The notes under the pieces are model-generated. The model searched no databases. It was not told the origin of the DNA and saw nothing but the letters and a program-made list of their open reading frames with translations. From an uncultured Propionibacteriaceae bacterium (GTDB taxonomy: Bacteria > Actinomycetota > Actinomycetes > Propionibacteriales > Propionibacteriaceae): a stretch of DNA of 14,694 nt. How positions within the stretch are numbered: the first letter of the stretch is position 1; each line of letters begins with the position of its first letter. The stretch is taken from positions 1 to 14,694 of the forward strand of contig CAMCJC010000021.1 of assembly GCA_945875065.1 (NCBI GenBank). Reading direction: 5' to 3'. The position numbers and the translations under genes were made by a program. This document shows, piece by piece, positions 4,894 through 12,025 of this stretch.

Positions 4894-7576
4894 GGTTTTC
4901 ACCTCCTTTGGGTGGCGGTTGGTGGTTGTGTGCAGCCTGCCGCGCGTGTGGGTGTGGCAAGCTGTCGGCTCGGTCAGTCCGAGCCGGGCTGTGGGGGACC
5001 GGCTTATGCAGCAGGTTGGCGGTGCGAGCACTGACAGGCAAGGCGAGATACGGGTTCCCGGTCCGGTAAGCGTGCAGGGCCAGAGCGACGCCGGCGGCCC
5101 CGGTACTTAGGTCAGAACTGAGACGGATCAACCCGTCGCCGATGGCCAAAGCATGAGCCCCATGAGCTAGTAGGCTGTCCAGCAGCAGCCCCGCCTGGCG
5201 GTCGACCTCAGACTGGTATTCTGGGCCGGCTGCGGCCAGAGCCACCAGGGTCCCGGCGCGTCCATGATCGAATCCGGGATAGACGTAGTAGGTTGCCGAG
5301 CAGGTCTTGGCGATTCCTTCACGCTCCGCTGGAGTGAGTACGGAATCACCCGTGATGCGTTCCAGTGCCGAGGCGATTAGCAGAATCCCCGCCGAACCCC
5401 AATCAATGTAGGGGAGTACCCGTCGCTTGGCTCTATCTTCGACCATGACCTCGCCGTCTGCGGTGGTGATACAGGCGTCTAGATCGTCGCGCAGTCGGTT
5501 TCGGGCCGCAACGAGGGAGCCTTCGGTTCCGGTGACCGCGTGAACAACGAGGTCGGTCAACGCGGCTCCGGTCAGTCCCCAAAAGAGCCCTGGACGTCGG
5601 GTCAAAGAACTCCGGCCCGACCCAGCTGACTCGAGACAACTGTGCAACCGGGAATACGCTTCCAGCGCTCGACTTGACAACCCCGAATCCTCGGCGGCGC
5701 GCGCGACCTCAAGCGCCGCCAGAATCACTCCGGCCTGTCCGCCGACCAGATCCAGCCTACGTCGACCCAATGCGCGCTCGAGCGCAGCGCTCGCCGCTGG
5801 AACAGCGTCCTGGTGCGCGCCGACTTCACTGAGCGCTAATGCCAGCCCGGCCAGACCCCTCAGCAAGCCGGGGGACTCCTGAGCCGGCCAACTGCCGACG
5901 GCCTGGCGCAAAGCCTCCACGTCCCGATCGGCTGGTTGAACGCCGACGCGCTTCTGTACCAGCATCACGCCGGCGCGCCCGCTAGAAAGGGATTCCCTGT
6001 CAAGCCTCGGGGAAGTCTCAACATCTCCGGGGAACGTACCATCATCGCAGAACTGGCGGGACCATTCGATTCCGCTCATCAGCTTGTCGACAGCGACATC
6101 TGGAGCGAGACGATGCTGTGGAACCTCAACAGCGAAATCGCACGCGGTCACGGGACGGGTTTTGACGCCGTACCGGCGCTCGACCGCTGCCAGCTGCTCT
6201 GCCGCCTCTCGACCGTAAGTCTCCCGAAGCCAGTCGCGGCACCTATCCCAGAAGGCCGGTGCGACTGCTTCGATCTCGAAGTCAACGCGGTATAGCATCA
6301 TGATGCAGCGCGCGACAGCGAACCAGTCCGCCTCCACCGCGTCGGCCGTCCTGTCGGCACAGAACTCGAACACTCTGACGCCGAGCTCTCGCGGTGAGTC
6401 CACCCTGCTGGCGTCTTCTAGGTCGAGCATGGCCACGGCCCCATCGTCTGAGACGAGGATGTTGCCTGGGTGGAGATCTCCGAACGCCCAGCCGTGCGCG
6501 TGAATGTCGTCCACGATGGCGATGATTTGGTCCACAATGGGCACCGTTTGGCGCGCGTATCCTTCGGGATCTGTTTCTCGCGAGCCACCGTTGTAGGCGA
6601 TCCATGATGTGAGGGTCACCCCGGGGATGTAGTCCACCTCCAGGTAGCGGTGCTCCCAGGCAGTGAATGCTCCGCGGATTTGTTGGACCCCGGCGACGCC
6701 GACAAGGTCCCGCAGCACTCGCTCCTCATCCCGCTGACGTGTAAGGGCGCAGCGACCCCGGCCATCCAGCCCGGCATGAGGCCGCGCCTCTCGCAGAATC
6801 CTGGTTTCGCCGTCGGGCAGCTCAGCGCGGTACACCCCGCCCGCGTTGCTGAAGCTGAGGGGCTTGATGCTGACGAAGTCGTCAAGTCGCGATGATGAAG
6901 ATTGCTGAGAAGCCTCGTAGGCTGCCCGTAGGATTTCAGGTAGCTCTATTCCATCGGGGATCACGACGCGTGGCTCCCTGTGATCGGGTATCAAGCGCAT
7001 GCTTCGAGGATCTACGATCGACTCGACTAGCTCGTCGTCGAGATCGGGTGTTCGCATGCCCAGGATGGCTCCGTAACGGACAAACACCGGAGCTTCGGGA
7101 ATGAAGCGAAGATCCGACAGTATGTATGGCCCTGGCTGTCCCCTCAGGGCTTCACTCAGGGCGGTGAGTAGCTCTCCGAACTGGTTGTCATCGTCGGGGT
7201 AGATGGTGATGAACTTACCCGAGGCTCCTCGATGCTGGTTCTTTGAAGAGGACTCAATCAATTCTGCCAGCGTGGGCAGGAACTTGAATGAGACCCCCGC
7301 GTCTACGCATACCCCTGTGGTCTGGGCCAACGTGTGCACTGCGGACTCAGGCGTCGCCGAAACGTGTATTTTCCAACCCTGCAGTCGTGGCTGCCAATCG
7401 CGTGGTGTCCAGCCCTCCCAGCCCTTCCAGGACTGCATCAACCACCCGGGGGGCAGCTCTTTCGATTGCAGCCGCCGGCCTCCCGCGTTTCCCATCATTT
7501 CAGCAAAAGGCCTCACAGCGCCGTAATAAGGCGATCCCTTGTGGGCCCCTTGGAAGTGCTCGAAGTCCACGGCCAT
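4886..7576 (-). CDS. lanKC: Class III lanthionine synthetase LanKC (lyase-kinase-cyclase)
   Basis: An 896-residue, three-domain enzyme that phosphorylates Ser in LanA, eliminates phosphate to dehydroalanine and closes lanthionine/labionin rings. Residues 1 to about 220 are the phospho-Ser/Thr lyase, with GWKIHVSA (67-74), FKFLPT (97-102) and GKFITIYP (120-127). A protein-kinase domain spans roughly 230-510, with catalytic loop FGDLHPGN (Asp367, Asn372) and metal-binding DLE (Asp385 in place of DFG). The C-terminal LanC-like cyclase (about 545-850) has GLAGLALAL near 571 and FDHGRAGTL near 765, but lacks the Cys-Cys-His zinc ligands. That places it in class III rather than class IV. Position 262 in ILREARPHAG, where a kinase lysine is expected, is Arg. 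I chose ATG 7576 because GGGGG lies 8 bases upstream; an in-frame ATG at 7654 has no ribosome binding site and would add 26 residues. The last 35 or so residues are low-complexity sequence overlapping the lanA leader region and look like translated intergenic DNA. First gene of the lan operon. Confidence 0.95.
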   Translation of the reverse strand: MAVDFEHFQGAHKGSPYYGAVRPFAEMMGNAGGRRLQSKELPPGWLMQSWKGWEGWTPRDWQPRLQGWKIHVSATPESAVHTLAQTTGVCVDAGVSFKFLPTLAELIESSSKNQHRGASGKFITIYPDDDNQFGELLTALSEALRGQPGPYILSDLRFIPEAPVFVRYGAILGMRTPDLDDELVESIVDPRSMRLIPDHREPRVVIPDGIELPEILRAAYEASQQSSSSRLDDFVSIKPLSFSNAGGVYRAELPDGETRILREARPHAGLDGRGRCALTRQRDEERVLRDLVGVAGVQQIRGAFTAWEHRYLEVDYIPGVTLTSWIAYNGGSRETDPEGYARQTVPIVDQIIAIVDDIHAHGWAFGDLHPGNILVSDDGAVAMLDLEDASRVDSPRELGVRVFEFCADRTADAVEADWFAVARCIMMLYRVDFEIEAVAPAFWDRCRDWLRETYGREAAEQLAAVERRYGVKTRPVTACDFAVEVPQHRLAPDVAVDKLMSGIEWSRQFCDDGTFPGDVETSPRLDRESLSSGRAGVMLVQKRVGVQPADRDVEALRQAVGSWPAQESPGLLRGLAGLALALSEVGAHQDAVPAASAALERALGRRRLDLVGGQAGVILAALEVARAAEDSGLSSRALEAYSRLHSCLESAGSGRSSLTRRPGLFWGLTGAALTDLVVHAVTGTEGSLVAARNRLRDDLDACITTADGEVMVEDRAKRRVLPYIDWGSAGILLIASALERITGDSVLTPAEREGIAKTCSATYYVYPGFDHGRAGTLVALAAAGPEYQSEVDRQAGLLLDSLLAHGAHALAIGDGLIRLSSDLSTGAAGVALALHAYRTGNPYLALPVSARTANLLHKPVPHSPARTDRADSLPHPHARQAAHNHQPPPKGGENHG
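4900..4909 (-). promoter_or_regulatory. Near-perfect ribosome binding site of lanA
   Basis: On the minus strand AAAGGAGGTG is followed by AAAACC and the lanA ATG, giving a 6-base spacer. It is the strongest Shine-Dalgarno in the lanthipeptide cluster and fits high precursor output. The same bases encode part of the last residues (GGENHG) of LanKC, so the site lies inside the upstream coding sequence. Confidence 0.85.
4938..4958. repeat. Direct repeat flanking lanA, upstream copy
   Basis: TGCCGCGCGTGTGGGTGTGG plus a final C, identical to 4691-4710 apart from one extra G. It lies inside the tail of lanKC, 44 bases from the lanA start. Recombination between the two copies would delete or duplicate a unit of about 247 bases carrying lanA. 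Confidence 0.85.
4966..4986 (-). promoter_or_regulatory. Hairpin upstream of lanA, inside the lanKC tail
   Basis: CGGCTCGG-TCAGT-CCGAGCCG forms a perfect 8-base-pair stem with a 5-base loop. It lies 72 bases upstream of the lanA start and within the last codons of lanKC. No U-run follows in the transcript. Together with the hairpin at 4711-4749 it brackets lanA on the mRNA and may mark a processing or stability boundary. Function is inferred only. Confidence 0.5.
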
Positions 7577-7713
7577 GATCTCTACCCCCGTGCTCTTATC
7601 GCTTTGACCTTGAGGTTTTAGCCTCAGCTCTATGGGGTGCTGCGTAAACAGCATCGTCGTAGTGCGTCTGCTTCTAGAAGAAGTGCTTGTTCACTGTCTC
7701 ACTGACAAGGTTG

Positions 7714-7742
7714 AGGCTAGCACCGAGGGTCCTCGAAGACAA
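7714..7742 (-). promoter_or_regulatory. Candidate sigma70-type promoter of the lan operon
   Basis: On the minus strand TTGTCT (7742-7737) and TAGCCT (7719-7714) are separated by 17 bases, a reasonable -35/-10 pair. Transcription would begin near 7706, giving a leader of about 130 bases before the lanKC start. A near-palindrome CGAGGGTCCTCG (7724-7735) lies entirely between the two boxes, where a repressor or a MerR-like activator could bind. Downstream in the leader is a perfect 10-base palindrome CTTCTAGAAG (7671-7680). This is pattern matching only; promoters in high-GC actinobacteria are hard to call. Confidence 0.3.
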
Positions 7743-7770
7743 TCGGGATTTAAGAATGTGTATGTCGGCC

Positions 7771-7785
7771 GTTAGGCCGGCTAAC
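7771..7785. promoter_or_regulatory. Operator-like inverted repeat
   Basis: GTTAGGCCGGCTAAC is a 15-base inverted repeat with perfect GTTAG/CTAAC arms, 28 bases upstream of the candidate -35 box of lanKC. The size and spacing suit a dimeric regulator. No regulator gene in the lan operon accounts for it; the divergent LysR protein is one candidate. Confidence 0.35.
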
Positions 7786-8166
7786 AAAGGTGTAGTAACG
7801 GCAGCAGCGATTTCTTTGTTTGAAGATATTTGTCGATCCTGTTGCCAGGGAAGTGTTTGGCCTTGTCAGTGCAGGGTTTATCCGTTCTCTCGATTGGTCT
7901 TCAGGGGATCTGGCGGCGGAGTTCCCTGAGAGGTCTACCGGTGTCCGGGTAGTCATGAATCGCTTTTCTACCCTCTGGGTTGGCGTGCAAGGGAGGCAGT
8001 CACATCGGGAACCGCGGTATGGCCGTCTGTGGTGGCTGGGGCTGCTCGGGGTGATTTTGTCCCGTTTCGCGTGTGGGCGAGACGCCGCCGGTGCTGCTCC
8101 TGTGACGTCAAGGGCCGGGCAAGTGCGTTATGGCAAGGATATTTGCTCGCCTTGGTGGTGGGGCTA

Positions 8167-8196
8167 CTGACTTTCGTTGCGACCTCCGCCTAGACT
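8167..8196 (+). promoter_or_regulatory. Candidate leaderless promoter of the LysR gene
   Basis: CTGACT (8167-8172) and TAGACT (8191-8196) are 18 bases apart, and the ATG of the regulator follows the -10 box by only 6 bases. There is no Shine-Dalgarno before this ATG. That arrangement fits a leaderless transcript, which is common in actinobacteria. Sequence pattern only. Confidence 0.35.
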
Positions 8197-8202
8197 TCGT
8201 GC

Positions 8203-9108
8203 ATGATCGACGCAGCAGGGTTGCGGGTTATCCGCGCCATCGCCGACCACGGGAGCTTCACTGCTGCCGCTTTGCATCTCGGGTACTCCCAACCCGCCAT
8301 CTCACAGATGGTCAAGCGGCTGGAACAGCGGCTCGGGACCGTGCTCGTCGAACGCGTCGGCCGCTCCGTCCGGCTCACCGAGGCCGGGGAAGTGTTGGCC
8401 GAGGCGGCCGTGCCGGTGATGGCCGCGCTTACCAAGGCGGAGGACGACGTTGCCGCGATCGCCGGGCTGCGGATCGGGCGGGTGCGGCTGATGGCGTTCC
8501 CCTCCTCATCGGTTGCCTTGGTGCCGCGCGCCCTAGCGCAGGTGCGACGCGAACACCCCGGCGTGCAGGTCTCCTTCACCGAGGCCGAACCCCCCGAGGC
8601 GATAGCCGCCCTCCGCGCCGGCGACTGCGACCTCGGCGTCGTCTTCTCCTACCCCGGCTCGCCGGTCGCGCGCGGAGAGGACCTCGACGACTTCGTCGTT
8701 CATCACCTGTTGACCGAAAGGGTCGGGGTGGCGCTACCGACGACGCACCCGCTCGCGGAAGCTGACGTCGTCGACCTGGCCGACCTCAGCGACGCGGACT
8801 GGATAGCCGGCTGCCCCCGTTGCCGCGGCCATCTCCTCCAGGCCACCGCCGACGTCGGCTACCAGCCGCGTCTGTCCTTCGAGACCGAGGACTACGTAGC
8901 GGTGCAGGGGTTTGTCGCCGTCGGCCTTGGCGTCGCGCTCATCCCCGATCTGATCCGCCAGGCCACCCGCAACGACGATGTCGTCGTCCGTCCCCTGAAG
9001 CAGGCGACGGTCCGCGAAATCCACGTCGTCACGACCGACGACCTCAGCCAGGTTCCCGCGATAGCCGCGACCCTGTCCGCCCTCAAGACCAACGCGGCGG
9101 CGCTCTAG
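8203..9108 (+). CDS. LysR-family transcriptional regulator
   Basis: A 301-residue regulator. The N-terminal winged helix-turn-helix (about residues 1-62) is typical: GSFTAAALHLGYSQPAISQM, then LEQRLGTVLVERVGR and VRLTEAGE. A periplasmic-binding-like effector domain follows from about residue 90 to the end. The ATG at 8203 places the helix-turn-helix at the usual distance from the N-terminus, although no ribosome binding site precedes it (possibly leaderless). It is divergent from lanKC and convergent with the sulfate assimilation operon; its stop overlaps the last gene's stop by 4 bases at CTAG (9105-9108). Its high GC content matches the sulfur operon rather than the lan cluster. It could control sulfur genes, as CysB/Cbl-type LysR proteins do elsewhere, or the divergent lan operon. 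The sequence does not decide between them. The effector is unknown. Confidence 0.9.
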   Translation: MIDAAGLRVIRAIADHGSFTAAALHLGYSQPAISQMVKRLEQRLGTVLVERVGRSVRLTEAGEVLAEAAVPVMAALTKAEDDVAAIAGLRIGRVRLMAFPSSSVALVPRALAQVRREHPGVQVSFTEAEPPEAIAALRAGDCDLGVVFSYPGSPVARGEDLDDFVVHHLLTERVGVALPTTHPLAEADVVDLADLSDADWIAGCPRCRGHLLQATADVGYQPRLSFETEDYVAVQGFVAVGLGVALIPDLIRQATRNDDVVVRPLKQATVREIHVVTTDDLSQVPAIAATLSALKTNAAAL

Positions 9109-9761
9109 ACCACCGACCGCAGCTGCGCCGCGCCCACCCCGGCCGCCCAATCAACGACCGCCGGGTGCGCCCCGATCGGGTCGGTGATGACGCCGCCCAG
9201 CTTCTTGGCGCGGTCGTGGAAGAACCCCGGCGCTAGCAGCAGGCTCAACACGACCGGCGGTCGTTCGGTAGTCAGTGCAGCCACGACTTCCTGCGCCCGC
9301 TCGACCCCCGCCGCCAGTGCGACTGACTCGATAGGACGGCCCGTCACCGCGGCCAGCCGTGCCGCAATCCGCGCGACCCGACGCCTGGCCTCCGTCACCG
9401 ACGAGCCCGCCCAGGCCAGCACGACCGGCCCGGCGTCGTCGACGCCCGCGAGGCGGTCGAGCAGGGCCGAGATCAACGCCGGCGACTCGCCCAGCGGCTC
9501 CGTGACGACGGCCCCGCTACCGGAGCGTTCGACCACCTGGTAGACATCGACGCTCAGGTGATATCCGCCCCCGACAAGCCACGGAACGACGACGGGGGCC
9601 TCCAGGTCCGCCAAGACATCGCCGAGGGTGGGTTCCAGTACGTCGACCCAGCCGACGTGGACGTCATCGCCGGAGACCCGTGCGACCTGCGAGACGACTT
9701 GCGCGATCGTCTCCTGCCCGGCTTTCGAGCGGGTGCCATGCGCGGCCAGAACGATGCTCAT
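9105..9761 (-). CDS. Sirohydrochlorin chelatase, CbiX/SirB-like (siroheme synthesis)
   Basis: A 218-residue protein of the CbiX/SirB chelatase family, which inserts Fe2+ or Co2+ into sirohydrochlorin. It begins MSIVLAAHGTRSKAG, the family's N-terminal strand with catalytic His8. His68 in WLVGGGYHLS is the probable second metal-site histidine. The second half (VVLAWAGSSVTEARRR, VVLSLLLAPGFFHDRAKKLG) resembles a diverged second copy of the fold, as in two-domain CbiX proteins. The start is ATG 9761, sharing ATGA with the stop of the permease gene, so the two are translationally coupled. It is the last gene of the sulfur operon, and siroheme is the cofactor of the sulfite reductase encoded at the other end. 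Iron rather than cobalt is therefore the likely metal. It corresponds in role to cysY of the corynebacterial cysIXHDNYZ cluster. Confidence 0.85.
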   Translation of the reverse strand: MSIVLAAHGTRSKAGQETIAQVVSQVARVSGDDVHVGWVDVLEPTLGDVLADLEAPVVVPWLVGGGYHLSVDVYQVVERSGSGAVVTEPLGESPALISALLDRLAGVDDAGPVVLAWAGSSVTEARRRVARIAARLAAVTGRPIESVALAAGVERAQEVVAALTTERPPVVLSLLLAPGFFHDRAKKLGGVITDPIGAHPAVVDWAAGVGAAQLRSVV

Positions 9762-10660
9762 GCCGCCGCCCCCGCGAGATCCGGCGATTCCAGCCGCGCG
9801 GCCAGAGACCGGTGCCGCAGCGTCGCCCGCACGACCTGCACCGCCGCGACGACTGCCACGGCACCCAGCACCGCGACTAGCGCGACTCCTGGGGTATGAA
9901 CGGCCATCAGGAGCGTGCGGAGGTTGGTCAGGACGATGATGCCGCCTGCCGCGGTGCCGAGCACCGCCGCGGGCAGTCGGCTGACGAGCCACGCCGCCAG
10001 GGGGGCCGCGACGACGCCGCCTGCCAGCAGGGCCACGACGAACCCGAGGTTCACGCCCGCGGTCCCGAGACCCAGCAGGAACCCGAGCGATGCGAACACC
10101 GTCACCAGGAACTCCGAGGTATCTACTGAGCCGACGACCGTCCGCGGCTTCGTCTTACCCGCGACTAGCAGTGCCGTGGTAGACACAGGCCCCCAGCCTC
10201 CGCCGCCGGTAGCGTCGATGAACCCGCCGAACAGGCCGAGAGGGGTCAGGAATCCCGGGCGCAGGCGTCCGGGCTTGAGGACTTGCCTCTGGCCGGCCAT
10301 CCGCACGAACCGCCACAGCAGATACGCGCCTAGCAGCAGGAGGATGCCGGCCATGATCGGGGTCGCGGCGGCGGTCGACAGGCGGGACAGGAACGTCGCG
10401 CCGAAGAACGCTCCGATCGCGCCGGGAATGCCCAATTGCGTGGTCAGCTTCCAGTCGATGTTTCCGAACCTGTGGTGCGAGAGGCCCGAGACGACATTCG
10501 TGCCGAGCTCCGCCAGGTGCACCGACGCCGATGCCGTCGCGGGAGTCAGGCCGGCGATGAGCATCAGCGACGTCGACGTGACGCCGTAACCCATCCCGAG
10601 GGCGCCGTCGACGAGCTGCGCCAGCAACCCTACGACGGCTAAGACGATTAGTTTCCGCAT
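9758..10660 (-). CDS. TauE/SafE-family membrane permease (sulfur anion transport)
   Basis: A 300-residue, very hydrophobic protein with repeated transmembrane stretches and the TauE/SafE start pattern LLAQLVDGALGMGYGVTSTS. A second related block, LFGGFIDATGGGGWGPVSTT, lies near the middle, reflecting the family's internal duplication. It is predicted in the cytoplasmic membrane. In corynebacteria the equivalent gene (cysZ) of the same operon is proposed to import sulfate or move sulfite, which is the likely role here; direction and substrate cannot be read from the sequence. The ATG follows GGAGGGG closely and lies 18 bases after the cysN stop. Its own stop overlaps the chelatase start by 4 bases. 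Confidence 0.87.
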   Translation of the reverse strand: MRKLIVLAVVGLLAQLVDGALGMGYGVTSTSLMLIAGLTPATASASVHLAELGTNVVSGLSHHRFGNIDWKLTTQLGIPGAIGAFFGATFLSRLSTAAATPIMAGILLLLGAYLLWRFVRMAGQRQVLKPGRLRPGFLTPLGLFGGFIDATGGGGWGPVSTTALLVAGKTKPRTVVGSVDTSEFLVTVFASLGFLLGLGTAGVNLGFVVALLAGGVVAAPLAAWLVSRLPAAVLGTAAGGIIVLTNLRTLLMAVHTPGVALVAVLGAVAVVAAVQVVRATLRHRSLAARLESPDLAGAAA

Positions 10661-10678
10661 GATCCCCTCCAGCGTTTC

Positions 10679-12025
10679 CTAGATGACCCAGTCCTGGGCG
10701 GCCTCGGCGCGGGCGGCAAGGCGCAGGTCGGCCTCGCGCGCGGCGTCCGGATTGCGGGCGTCGCGGATCATGCCGGCCGCGAGCGTCGATCCGTCGCTGG
10801 GATCGATGAGCAGGAACGCGCCGGTATGCCGCGACTGCCCGTAGGTTTCGGCGACGATCGGCGACGCCAGCTTCAACCAGACCCGGCCGAGGTCATTGAG
10901 GCCGAGGGCCTGGGCGGGCCGCGACTCCAACGCGTCGAGGTCGAGGACGCCGGCGATGTCATTGACGATGACCTGCGTGGTCTGCGTGAGGTGCTTCAGC
11001 AGCAGCCGAGCGCGAAGCCGCAGCGGCCGATCCGACAGCCAGCACAGCGTCGCCTCGACCTCCTTAGCGATGATCGGCAGCGGCTCCCCGGCAACGATGA
11101 CGTCGCCCCGAGCGATGTCGATGCTGTCGGCCAGCTCGACCGCTACCGACAGCGGTGCCGAGGCGCTCTCGACCTCCCGCTCCCCGATGCGGATGCCCGT
11201 CACCTTGCTGACCAGGCCTGACGGCAGAATCCGCACCTTGTCGCCGACGGCGAGGGCGCCCTGGGTGATCGGGCCGGCGTAACCGCGGTATTCGATGAAT
11301 CGGGGGTCGCGGGCGCCCTGCTGTGGACGCAGCACCGTCTGGATGGGGAGGCGGGCGTCGCGGTCTGCGGCGAGTTCCTCGGCCTCGATCGGCAGCTCCT
11401 CCAGCAGCCCGAGCAGCGACGGGCCGTCGTACCAGGGGGTTTTGTCGGAGACCTCGACGACGTTGGCACCCTGCAGCGCTGAGACCGGGATGGTGTGGAT
11501 GTGGGCAATGCCCAGCTGCTCGGCCAGGGCCCGGACCTGCTGGTCTACGGCGCGGAAGGCGGCCTCGTCGTAGTCGACCAGGTCGATCTTGTTTACAGCG
11601 ATGATGACGTGCGGGACCCGCAGCAAGGTAGCGACGGCCAGGTGACGGCGGGTCTGCTCGACGATGCCGTGGCGGATGTCGGCGAGCAAGACGACGACGT
11701 CGGCGGTCGACGAGCCGGTGACGGTGTTGCGCGTGTACTGCACATGGCCGGGGCAGTCGGCGAGGATGAATGAGCGACGCGCGGTCGCGAAGTAGCGGTA
11801 GGCGACGTCGATGGTGATGCCCTGCTCGCGCTCGGCGCGCAGGCCGTCGGTGAGGAGGGCGAGGTCGGCGTCGGTCAGGCCTCGATCTTTGCTGGCGCGT
11901 TCGACGGCCTCAAGCTGGTCGGCCATGACAGCCTTGGAATCGTGGAGAAGGCGGCCGACGAGGGTGGACTTGCCGTCGTCGACGCTCCCGGCGGTGGCGA
12001 GTCGCAGTAGGGTCGAGGTGCTCAT
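10679..12025 (-). CDS. cysN: Sulfate adenylyltransferase, GTPase subunit
   Basis: A 448-residue EF-Tu-like GTPase that drives APS synthesis by the CysD subunit. The GTP-binding motifs are P-loop GSVDDGKST (13-21), DCPGH (90-94) and NKID (145-148), followed by elongation-factor-like beta-barrel domains. The length fits CysN alone: there is no C-terminal APS kinase (CysC) domain. That agrees with a pathway going directly from APS to sulfite through an APS-type CysH. The ATG shares one base with the cysD stop (TGATG) and is preceded by GGAGGG at 9 bases, so it is coupled to cysD. Confidence 0.96.
   Translation of the reverse strand: MSTSTLLRLATAGSVDDGKSTLVGRLLHDSKAVMADQLEAVERASKDRGLTDADLALLTDGLRAEREQGITIDVAYRYFATARRSFILADCPGHVQYTRNTVTGSSTADVVVLLADIRHGIVEQTRRHLAVATLLRVPHVIIAVNKIDLVDYDEAAFRAVDQQVRALAEQLGIAHIHTIPVSALQGANVVEVSDKTPWYDGPSLLGLLEELPIEAEELAADRDARLPIQTVLRPQQGARDPRFIEYRGYAGPITQGALAVGDKVRILPSGLVSKVTGIRIGEREVESASAPLSVAVELADSIDIARGDVIVAGEPLPIIAKEVEATLCWLSDRPLRLRARLLLKHLTQTTQVIVNDIAGVLDLDALESRPAQALGLNDLGRVWLKLASPIVAETYGQSRHTGAFLLIDPSDGSTLAAGMIRDARNPDAAREADLRLAARAEAAQDWVI

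Larger units (their letters stand above)
7577..8202. other. Divergent intergenic region between lanKC and the LysR gene
   Basis: About 626 bases without a convincing gene. Open frames here lack good ribosome binding sites and family features. The half near lanKC holds the candidate promoter and inverted repeats listed separately. The palindrome TGACGTCA lies at 8103-8110, about 90 bases before the LysR start. Composition becomes clearly richer in GC from about 8200 on, so the border between cassette and core chromosome may lie in this spacer. I see no riboswitch, tRNA or attachment-site repeat. Confidence 0.5.

Noticed and set aside
4894..5031. The 46-residue in-frame N-terminal extension of LanA
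   Set aside because: The strong Shine-Dalgarno and LxLQ motif fix the start at 4893. The extension is the out-of-frame reading of the lanKC tail.
7687..7929. A plus-strand frame with a Cys-rich stretch (CRSCCQGSVWPCQC), considered as a divergent peptide gene
   Set aside because: It starts at a weak codon without a ribosome binding site. The cysteines sit mid-frame with a long unrelated tail. There is no leader motif.
7750..7956. A 68-codon minus-strand frame upstream of lanKC, considered as a second precursor or small regulator
   Set aside because: No Shine-Dalgarno, no LxLQ leader motif, and no Ser/Cys core at its C-terminus.
8103..8110. Perfect palindrome TGACGTCA upstream of the LysR gene as a specific operator
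   Set aside because: An 8-base palindrome is easily found by chance in a spacer of this size, and no partner site is seen. It is mentioned only in the spacer entry.
7820..8170. A 116-codon plus-strand frame upstream of the LysR gene starting at TTG
   Set aside because: No ribosome binding site, a poor start codon, and no family resemblance. It would occupy the LysR promoter region.
9915..10589. A 224-codon plus-strand open frame opposite the TauE/SafE gene
   Set aside because: Antisense to a well-supported membrane protein. The product is Arg/Pro/Ser-rich with no motif.
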